This document shows positions 1 to 7,005 of a stretch of 13,559 nucleotides of DNA, in pieces. The notes under the pieces are model-generated. The model saw only the letters and a program-made list of their open reading frames with translations, had not been told where the DNA came from and made no database searches. The stretch comes from Hymenoscyphus infarciens (lineage: Eukaryota; Ascomycota; Leotiomycetes; Helotiales; Helotiaceae), in assembly GCA_001414345.1 (NCBI GenBank), contig LLCB01000659.1, positions 1-13,559 on the forward strand. Direction: 5' to 3'. How positions within the stretch are numbered: position 1 is the first letter of the stretch; each line of letters opens with the position of its first letter. The translations under genes and the position numbers were made by a program.

Positions 1-132
1 GAGTATAATAACTAGACTAGCTAGAAACTACCTAGAACCTAGATATAAGTTAGAATTAGATCTTACTTTTAAAGATTAAAAAGCTATAATTACTCTTTTA
101 AATATATAATTTTTAATAAGTTATAAAAAAAG

Positions 133-162
<30 letters not shown>
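133..162 (+). repeat. Poly(A) run, 30 bases
   Basis: An uninterrupted run of 30 A follows a shorter A run broken by one G at 132. It could be the retained poly(A) tail of a LINE-type retroelement on the plus strand or simple slippage; no target-site duplication was recognised. The exact length may be affected by sequencing or assembly. Confidence 0.85.
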
Positions 163-164
<2 letters not shown>

Positions 165-1283
165 AGAATATTTAAAATACTTTTAAATCTTTATAAATAA
201 ATACTAAAAAGACTTTTACTAATTTTAAAAGTTACTTTTTAAATATAGTAATATTTAGAAAAGTATAGAAATTAAATAAGTTCTTTTATATATAAGAAAA
301 AATTATACCTTTACTTTAAAACTTAGCTATTATAAAGAAAAGATATTAGAAAAATAAATTTATTAGAATAGTATTTAATCTTTTAGCTATAAATAAGAAG
401 TAATACTAAAATACTAAGTTATAAGATATTAGTACTTTAGTTTTAAATAATACTCTATCTAATCTAAAACTAAACTCTTTATAATCTAATAGTAAATCTT
501 CTACTACTTTTAAAGTAGAATTAGAATTAGAAGATAAAGATAAAGATAAATATAAATAAAGTTCTTAAGTATATTAGTTTAGATATAAATTGTTAAAAGA
601 AATAAGATAGCTTATAAGCCTAAGTAATATAGTTCTTATAATAATACTAATAGTTATACTTAAAACTATCTCTTCTATTATCTTAAACTTTAGATAGTAT
701 CTTTAACTTTAGTAATAACTCTTTTAACTAGCTAAAACTCTACTAACTCTAGTATAGAGTCTTATATTCTTTACTTTCTTACTTTCTTTTACTTCTAGCT
801 AAGCTAGAAGTTCCTTTTTATTTAAATTCTTTAAATTAAATATAAATTAGTTAAAATACACTTTCTATTAGAATAAAACTTAGAAGTAAGCTCTTAGTTA
901 AGTTATTACTACTAATTATAACTAAATAATATCTAACTCTATTTTAAACTTTTTCTAACTATAAGATAGATTAGACTATACTCTTTTAACTAATATAAAT
1001 ACTTGCTTTTAATATAGAAGAACTAGAAACAAAGCCTCTATTTTTATAAGTATTTATAATTATAATTTAAAACTAATATCTTATTTATAATTTTAATAAA
1101 TAAAGTATCTTTAAACTAGATTAGCTATAATTTAGACTTTAACTAACTTATAATAAAAATAATAATATTATAATACTTATATTATTCTAATTTAACTCTA
1201 ATAATAATACTATAGTATTCTAATTTAGCTTTAAACGATAAGATAGATAGATTTAGAGACGAGTCTTTTTTAAGAGAGAGAGA

Positions 1284-1374
1284 TATAATAGCCTATTATC
1301 TAGGCTATTCTAGATAGTAAGAAGTATCTACTATATATAAGATTTAGCTATAGTATATTTAGCTTTTAGCTATA
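1284..1374 (+). repeat. Direct repeat copy A (91 bp)
   Basis: This copy matches 1611-1700 over its whole length. It opens with a hairpin, AATAGCCTA (1287-1295), loop TTATC, TAGGCTATT (1301-1309), and ends in TATATTTAGCTTTTAGCTATA. Differences from the second copy include three transitions, at each of which this copy carries the T or A form (CTATC to TTATC, TACCTA to TATCTA, AGGTTT to AGATTT), as RIP would produce, plus a small indel difference near 1317-1325. Confidence 0.85.
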
Positions 1375-1610
1375 TATTTAGCTTATAGTAGTAGTAGACT
1401 ATTATAAGTATATCTACGTAATAAAACATAATAAGAACTATTAAATTTTATTTACTTTTATACTCTTAAATATATAGAGAACTATAGTAAAGAGTTAGCT
1501 TATATAAACATATAAAATATAAAATAGATCTATTTTACTTAAGTGAATTTTTCTTCTTCTTATTTTTAATATATAAAAGAATACTATATAAAGTAACTAA
1601 GATAGATTAG

Positions 1611-1700
1611 TATAATAGCCTACTATCTAGGCTATTCTAGATAGCTAGAGTACCTACTATATATAAGGTTTAGCTATAGTATATTTAGCTTTTAGCTATA
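1611..1700 (+). repeat. Direct repeat copy B (90 bp)
   Basis: This is the second copy of the 1284-1374 unit, 327 bp downstream in the same orientation, with the hairpin AATAGCCTA/TAGGCTATT at 1614-1622 and 1628-1636 fully conserved. Outside the 90 bp the flanks do not match. The pair could be subrepeats of a transposon control region or parts of short LTRs; neither can be decided from sequence reading. Confidence 0.85.
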
Positions 1701-1877
1701 TTGTTTTATATTATCTAATTTAGAAAGGTTATATACGTTTATACGTCTATCTAGACTTTTAGACGTACTTCGTAGAGTTTAGGCTTTTATATTAGCTAAC
1801 GTATGTCGTTGTTTAGTTTTAGACCTCTTTTATATCGTCTAAACCTCTTATATATAGCAGCCTACTCTCCTAGAGTT

Positions 1878-1902
1878 AGAAAAGGCTAGTTTAGCCTTTT
1901 CT
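1878..1902. repeat. Perfect inverted repeat, 11-bp arms
   Basis: AGAAAAGGCTA (1878-1888) and TAGCCTTTTCT (1892-1902) pair perfectly around a GTT loop. It lies inside the RIP-degraded block, and arm symmetry has survived mutation. No coding gene is adjacent to which it could act as a terminator, so it is probably a remnant of the repeat element. Confidence 0.7.
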
Positions 1903-2185
1903 TCTATATTAGAGCCTAGTATCTACGTATATTATTCTGCTGAACGTACTCTTATATACCTCTTCTATAGTAGTATATATTTCGTATTATTACACTTATA
2001 GTATAAATTAAAGACTCTATTTATAAACACTTTATAATTTTCTTATATTCTAGATACTACTCTTAATTAATCTTTTTTCACTTTTTTTAATAGAAACTCA
2101 AGTGATAAATTAGAAGGCTTTTTATATTAGAGCTAGCTCTACTACCGAGTTTTAAACTATACTCCTCGATGAATCCTTTGCCGTT

Positions 2186-3349
2186 CTATAGCTCAGTTAT
2201 CGGAAAATGAGGCTTAAAGCCTTCTTTAATAGGATTTTCCCTGGCAGGTGGTAATTGTCCAACAGCATCGTAAAAGGATTTATTGAGGGCATATTGGTCT
2301 ATCAACACTTGAGCGGGAAACAAAAGCCGTCTCCATCCAGCTTCTCTAGCACGGTTTTCCATGGAGACCGACAACTGGTTGTAGCTCCATTCTTGTTGGT
2401 TGTTTAATGTAAGCTCGTTGAAGAGAGATGATATAATTTCTCTGAAGGTTTCCATGAATACTGGGTACCAATTTAGTTCATCCCAAATAGGCCCATCTTC
2501 AAGTTCGCGTCGGAACTCAGGAAACTGAACAAACACTGCATGGATTCCCCAATTGCCTTTTCTTCTAAAGTCGGCGTCTTGGCCATCTTTACACATAAGG
2601 GCGATGTAATCGGCAGCAAAGAAACCCTGGTTTACCATCTCTTCTACAACTTCGAACGTGTATTGTCGAGGCCCGATGTTACCCCAAAGAACCATATAAG
2701 GTTTTAATCTTCGCAAACACTCCGTGATATATAATACAATACTGTCATGATCTTTATACCTCGCGCGTGCCAATTCTTGTAAACATAATCCTGCCGCTCG
2801 CATTTGTAAGCCCCAAGGTTGGTCTTGCAGAGCCACATACATTGCTTGATCAATTTGACCCTGCCATGCTGCTGGCCCAGCCACCCCAAGCGCAGGAGCT
2901 GGTGGTCCAGGCTGTCCAGGCTGAAAATTCACTAGTCCAGGCGGAACGCGTCTAGCTTGTCCCTCCTCTAAGACAGTTGTTTGCAATATTCCAATCCATT
3001 GAGGGAGGATTTGGGCGACTGCCTCAGTAGCCTCTTTTCTCTTTTCCAAGTAGCTCCTTAGGCCTTCCTTCTCAATCCACTTATCCGCGGAATCTGCAGG
3101 CATGAAAGAGCCCCCACGCGTTTTTTTGAAACTTTGAAGAGTTGAGACGTTCCAGGAACGCTTACGGAAGTCAAATCCACAGCGCGCGAAGAAGGCGTCA
3201 AACAATAACAACGTGTCTAGAAGGTACTTCAGACGCTGGCTTGCGGGAAAATTGGAATTCCCCTCCTCCGGAAAACGGACGAATGAAATTCTGTGTAGCC
3301 ATTGTGTTACAAACTGTTCTCGAAGCTCCCAGTGTATATTTGATGGCAT
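2186..3349 (-). CDS. Uncharacterised protein, 387 aa, single exon
   Basis: I do not recognise the family. The frame opens at ATG 3349-3347; a GTG three codons upstream is not a plausible fungal start, and an in-frame TAA follows shortly beyond it. The stop is TAG at 2188-2186. The protein looks globular and cytosolic: there is no N-terminal signal peptide or membrane segment, four cysteines, and many Trp and aromatic residues. Residues 1-125 are mixed helical, about 131-160 is a Pro/Gly/Ala-rich linker, and 161-387 is a second helical region with the conspicuous stretches LWGNIGPRQY (221-230) and GNWGIHAVFVQFPEF (265-279). Codon use and GC content are normal, unlike the AT-rich block that begins just past its 3' end. 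The frame stays open for 32 further codons after the TAG, so the C-terminus may be truncated. No transposase, kinase or NTPase motif was seen. It may be a lineage-specific gene at the edge of a repeat compartment. Confidence 0.72.
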   Translation of the reverse strand: MPSNIHWELREQFVTQWLHRISFVRFPEEGNSNFPASQRLKYLLDTLLLFDAFFARCGFDFRKRSWNVSTLQSFKKTRGGSFMPADSADKWIEKEGLRSYLEKRKEATEAVAQILPQWIGILQTTVLEEGQARRVPPGLVNFQPGQPGPPAPALGVAGPAAWQGQIDQAMYVALQDQPWGLQMRAAGLCLQELARARYKDHDSIVLYITECLRRLKPYMVLWGNIGPRQYTFEVVEEMVNQGFFAADYIALMCKDGQDADFRRKGNWGIHAVFVQFPEFRRELEDGPIWDELNWYPVFMETFREIISSLFNELTLNNQQEWSYNQLSVSMENRAREAGWRRLLFPAQVLIDQYALNKSFYDAVGQLPPARENPIKEGFKPHFPITEL

Positions 3350-3862
3350 GTTGGACACGGTAAGGTTTCTTTCTTAGCGTTTGATGAGGTGGTTTTAGTG
3401 AATTGAGAAAGTAGAAGGGTTGATGTGTGAGAAGTTCTGTAATGTGCGGTGTTTTTGTAGGTGGCGGAGTAGTATTTGCACTTCCTTTGGCAGAGTGGAA
3501 TACTATGAGCGTTGTGCTTGCTGTAGCAGTTCTTGAAGGCTGAATGTGTTTGACTTGGAGGCTGTTGAAGGTTTTTTGTTTGGGTTGTTGGGTCGAAGGT
3601 TGTATTTATCTTGTGAAGGTTGTTGGAGAGTTCGGGTTCATCAAAGAATGGAGGGCGAAGGTGTTCGTATGTTTGTGTATGAGTGTGAGATTAAGAGTTA
3701 TCGAGGAGAATTGGGTCTATGATTTGGGGTGTCCGAGGATCGATAGAAAATATCAAGTAAACTTTGGGTATTTGGGGTGTGTTTTGTAACGGTTTCTGTG
3801 TGTGTTTTATGTGCGATACTTTGGAATGTGTAGTTTGTAGTGTTGTGAAGAAGAAAGAACTG
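3350..3862 (-). promoter_or_regulatory. Probable long 5' leader of the 387-aa gene
   Basis: On the minus strand this is a CA-rich, G-poor sequence typical of fungal 5' UTRs. It contains one ATG in about 500 bases, at 3641-3639, besides the gene's own start. A pyrimidine/CA-rich transcription-start-like stretch (TTCTTTCTTCTTCACAACAC) lies at about 3862-3843, just downstream of a TATA-like box. The true start site is inferred; an intron inside the leader cannot be excluded. Confidence 0.45.
3606..3641 (-). CDS. Upstream ORF of 11 codons in the leader
   Basis: ATG at 3641-3639 is followed by 11 sense codons (MNPNSPTTFTR) and TAA at 3608-3606. It is the only ATG I found in the roughly 500-base leader, and it lies about 260 bases before the main start. 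Upstream ORFs in fungal leaders commonly reduce or condition translation of the main frame; whether this one does is inference. Confidence 0.35.
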   Translation of the reverse strand: MNPNSPTTFTR

Positions 3863-3883
3863 AAAAATCGAGAATCTTGAGCT

Positions 3884-3890
3884 CTTTATA
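3884..3890 (-). promoter_or_regulatory. TATA-like box (TATAAAG)
   Basis: TATAAAG on the minus strand is followed about 25-45 bases downstream by a pyrimidine-rich then CA-rich stretch, the usual arrangement of a fungal core promoter. It would serve the 387-aa gene and imply a leader of about 500 nt. Confidence 0.4.
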
Positions 3891-4090
3891 CTTCTTCGGT
3901 GTGGGATTTGTGAATCATCAAAACAGAGAAGAAGGCAAGTGATGAGCAGTTCGAGGTGTGAATGGTATCGTCGATTGTGAATGGCGCTTCCCCGCTTCTC
4001 GATATCTGAAGTTTTTTTTGAGTCATAATGCTCTCTACCCCTCAACAACACCAGTCAGTTATGCTACGAGAGATCCCTAGCTAGGTTATA

Positions 4091-4130
4091 GAGGTTATGA
4101 AGGTTGTTGAAGGTTGTTGAGGGTTGTTGG
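4091..4130 (+). repeat. 10-bp minisatellite, four units
   Basis: Four consecutive 10-bp units read GAGGTTATGA, AGGTTGTTGA, AGGTTGTTGA, GGGTTGTTGG. The same core, GGTTGTTGAAGG or close variants, recurs singly near 3616-3627 and 4626-4638, so the motif is scattered through the upstream region of the 387-aa gene. Confidence 0.8.
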
Positions 4131-4197
4131 CGCTTGTTGTTGTGAGTGAAAGCAGTGTAGCAACAAATTCTTTAGTTACGTAACATTGCTCTAAAGA

Positions 4198-4237
4198 ACT
4201 CAGAGTAGAATAGAGTAGTCGCTCTAGTACTCTGAGT
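4198..4237. repeat. Perfect inverted repeat, 10-bp arms
   Basis: ACTCAGAGTA (4198-4207) pairs with TACTCTGAGT (4228-4237) across a 20-base loop that itself contains AGAG...CTCT. It marks the point where normal upstream sequence gives way to AT-rich DNA. It may be the end of a degraded element; no partner end was found. Confidence 0.6.
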
Positions 4238-5283
4238 CGTACACACATGATGTTTATATAAAATTTAAGTTAAGAAAAGCGAGTTCTAATTTTTTAAGAA
4301 CTTAATATCAAAAATAGTTATTATTTCTACTTCTTGCTTTTTCAAGACGCTTATATTTGTTTAGAATACTTTTTTATTAAGAAGTGGAGTTAAAGTAACT
4401 ATAAAAGTCCTTCTAAACTCTTCTAGTACTTAGTTAAACCTCTAATAGTCGTCCTAATGTTATTCTAAGTTACTCCAGAGTATAAGTAACCTTAACCCAG
4501 TTGAATATAATAGAATAAGAGTCTGTTATTCTATGCTATTCTATTCTATTCAGTTATTTGACTGATTGAAAAATTATGTTTTCTTTAGAGTTGTGTTTAG
4601 TTTGAGAAATACATCGAGGTTAAAGGGTTGTTGAAGGTCATGTTTTAGCTAAAGATGAAGAGAGGGCCTCTCTTAGCAATAGAGGGTAGTTAATAATTGC
4701 ATCTACTATGCTTACTTACACTATTACCTACGTAATGTCACGTCAAGAAAAAGACTCTACATTTAATAATAAATATTATCTTTCACTTTATTTAAACCTC
4801 TTCTGAAAATGAAACACAAGTAATTGACCAAAACATTACATATTTAATAGAGAAAAAAAGAAATAAGAAACTCTTAACAAATAAATCAACTCTCACTTTA
4901 CGTCAATCTTACTATTCAAGTTATATTCTAGTTTGCGACTTGATTACATTATAAAAAATATCTCAGACTAAGCTTTAGTTTCTTAAGAAAACAAAATCAT
5001 CTCTTTCTCACTATAACAACATCAAAGTACAAATCATTTATTAAGGTTTTTACTATCTAGCAATTCTAATATCAAGCCTCTCTCTCCTCTTAAAATCCAG
5101 CAATTCTAAGCTTATAACCGAAGTCTCAAAAGTAAAACATGGAAAGAATATCTTACGAGGAGACCACATAACCCCCTTCTCTCTTCTCTCTTCCCCCTTC
5201 CTCTCCCAAAACCAACTCTCCTACACTCCTCACACTCCTCACACTCCTCCCCTAACTTCTTATCCTCCCCCCCCCCTAGGGGA

Positions 5284-5481
5284 TCATCCAACCCCTCGTA
5301 GCGTACCTAGGTAAGGTTCCCTCTCATCGCTAGTGCGAGAGTATACTACAACACACCCCGTTAAATCGTTAACCAGCTGAGTCTCCCATTCCCAGCCTGC
5401 AACCACCTTCTTACAAGTTTTACAGTAAAGGCGGTGGTAGATAGAGCAGCGTGTGCCTATATTCATAGTTGGAGTGGACAT
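5284..5481 (-). CDS. Doubtful small ORF, 65 aa, with Cys-x2-Cys
   Basis: A true ATG (5481-5479) opens a 65-codon frame ending in TGA at 5286-5284; a second ATG follows at 5466. The segment is clearly richer in GC than the AT-rich DNA on both sides, which is why I list it. The predicted peptide has Cys12, Cys20, Cys23 (YCKTCKK) and Cys43, suggesting a possible small metal-binding or disulfide module, but no signal peptide is seen and I know no matching family. The ATG abuts a TTAGTA microsatellite, so no promoter is obvious. It could equally be an exon fragment or an island of unmutated repeat DNA. Confidence 0.22.
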   Translation of the reverse strand: MSTPTMNIGTRCSIYHRLYCKTCKKVVAGWEWETQLVNDLTGCVVVYSRTSDEREPYLGTLRGVG

Positions 5482-5522
5482 TAGTATTAGTATTAGTATT
5501 AGTATTAGTATTTAGTATTTAG
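5481..5522 (+). repeat. TTAGTA microsatellite
   Basis: Five copies of the hexamer TTAGTA (5481-5510) are followed by two TTTAGTA-like variants up to 5522. It sits immediately against the start of the doubtful 65-aa ORF. Confidence 0.9.
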
Positions 5523-6492
5523 TCTCTTTTGTTTTAGCGTTAAAAAAACTAGTTATATTTTAAGAATGATATTTTTATATTAAAAATTTATACTTAAGAG
5601 GTATTATACTTACTATTATCTAGTCAAAAGTCAAAGTTCTAACTTTCTTTCAAAAAAAAAAAAAAAAAGATTAAAAATTCAAGAGAACAAGGAAGAGAAA
5701 CAAGTTCCTACATCTAAATCTACCTACTTACCCAACTTACCTATTATTAGCAAACTAATCCCTTATTCCCACTCACCTATCCTTCGCCCATATGTAATTA
5801 TATATACTATTCCTTCCACTCCACAAAAGCCTTCCATTCAATAAAAGCCTCCTATAAAAATATAAAAAAAGAAGCTCTTTAAACTCCTCCACACTCCCCC
5901 ACACCCCTCCCACACCCCTCTTCCCTCGTCATAATTTTTTTTCTATAAAACAATGACATTCATTTATTCACCAAGACTATGCAAGATACAAGACCTCACA
6001 AAGTACAATTCAAGGTTTTAAATGTTCAAGTGATTCCTGAAAAATAGTTGTCATATATTTAGACTTCTTCTACCCATTACTTTCTATAAAAAAATAAAAA
6101 AGCCAATTATAGGTACTTTATTTATTACTTTCCAAAAAAAAAGGCCAGTTATAAGTACATACCTACCTACCTATCTTACTTTAGATTATTCCATTTTCCA
6201 AAGGTTTCCAGAATAACATAAATACCCACCAGTTAGTTCCTTGGAAAGAATGACGTATCTACAGACTCACTATTTCCAATTCCCAGTACTTCACACACGC
6301 AACCAACAAAGCCAAGTACCCCTACACAACTCGCTCCACAAAAACACCCTCTCTCACTTCCTCTACTTTCTCATTTCTCACTTTTCACAAGAAAAACATA
6401 AACACCATACCAACCTAAAATCACGCAATAACAACCAATTCACTTTCTCAAATCAACAAGCAAGACTGATTCATAAATTCAGTGTTGTATGG

Positions 6493-6596
6493 ACCATCCA
6501 TCCATGTATGCTATGCCTCAGCTCAATCACAAGCCAATCTCCCATCCCCTCCCATCCATCCACATCCATTGCAAGTGATTCCCCCATCCATCCATG
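6493..6596 (+). repeat. CCAT-rich simple-sequence repeats
   Basis: Groups of CCATCCATCC occur at 6493-6505, about 6551-6569 and about 6581-6596, separated by unrelated sequence. This looks like an interrupted tetranucleotide microsatellite. Confidence 0.75.
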
Positions 6597-6714
6597 GCAA
6601 TAGCACCTATATTCATCCCATTCCATGCAAGTAGTGAGCGCCCCTCGCGCATTAAAGAAGAGGGAAAAAAGGTGATTTCAAGTGCAAAAGAAGACTAGAA
6701 CCCATATGGGCTGT

Positions 6715-6727
6715 CCCCCCCCCCCCC
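6715..6727 (+). repeat. Poly(C) run, 13 bases
   Basis: Thirteen consecutive C lie between CTGT and AACG, downstream of the 633-aa gene. It is the longest C run in the window; a second run of ten lies at 5267-5276. Confidence 0.9.
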
Positions 6728-7005
6728 AACGCCCAAACCATGCAACGACATCGACACACCATAGCTTAACAAACAAGGAAAGAAAAGGAAAGTAAAAAAC
6801 TTTCATCCTCCCACAAGCAAAAGTCCATATCCGCAAGAAAATGCAAATCATGTACCCCGTAACCTCAAATCCGATATCAAGACGCCCCTGCAATATCCGC
6901 CCAACCGCCCATCGCAAGGTATCTGAATTGATTTAATTAGATTCGATTCGATATTGAGACGGGAAGATCGTTCGAGAAGTCGAGAAAAAAAGTCGAAAGT
7001 GCCGC

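Larger units (their letters stand above)
1..2160. repeat. AT-rich block degraded by repeat-induced point mutation (RIP)
   Basis: This stretch is very AT-rich and nearly free of CpA and TpG dinucleotides: reading by eye I find only about eight in the first 1740 bases, where base composition alone would give well over a hundred. TpA is abundant, and CpG survives (several ACG/CGT between 1733 and 1930). CpA-to-TpA conversion on both strands of duplicated DNA is the known effect of RIP in ascomycetes, so I infer an old transposon or other repeat mutated beyond coding ability. No open frame of useful length remains. CpA/TpG reappear gradually from about 1800, and normal composition returns at about 2160. 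The original element cannot be identified by eye. Confidence 0.88.
3891..5283. other. Intergenic DNA, no supported gene
   Basis: This holds a GGTTGTTGAA minisatellite (4091-4130), a hairpin (4198-4237), the palindrome GTTACGTAAC (4175-4184), ATTCTATTCT-type simple sequence at about 4530-4555, and AT-rich DNA from 4260 to about 5150. The AT-rich part is only patchily poor in CpA/TpG, so it is much less RIP-like than the left block. From 5165 to 5276 the plus strand is almost all pyrimidine, with CACACTCCT repeats (about 5222-5250) and a run of ten C (5267-5276). Confidence 0.7.
5523..7005. other. Intergenic DNA, no supported gene
   Basis: The left part is AT-rich with a 17-A run (5652-5668) and a pyrimidine/CA tract of CACACCCCTCC type at about 5883-5925. 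From about 6240 composition becomes C- and A-rich. It holds CCATCCAT-type simple repeats (6493-6505 and 6540-6596) and a run of 13 C (6715-6727). The last 100 bases before 7006 should be the 3' UTR of the 633-aa gene; no clear poly(A) signal can be assigned. Frames of about 80-120 codons here lack any protein-like pattern. Confidence 0.65.

Noticed and set aside
3358..3366. Strong donor-like sequence GGTAAGG on the plus strand next to the 387-aa start
   Set aside because: No plus-strand exon or acceptor could be matched to it, and the coding evidence is on the other strand.
3544..3789. 81-codon plus-strand frame with a true ATG
   Set aside because: It is antisense to the probable leader; the residues follow from the G/T-rich strand bias and show no domain.
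3698..4051. 117-codon minus-strand frame
   Set aside because: It begins at a GTG, lies across the TATA-like box and CA-rich leader of the 387-aa gene, and its composition reflects that leader instead of a protein.
6241..6603. 120-codon plus-strand frame
   Set aside because: It opens at TTG and runs through CCATCCAT simple repeats; His/Ser/Pro/Thr content is explained by base composition.
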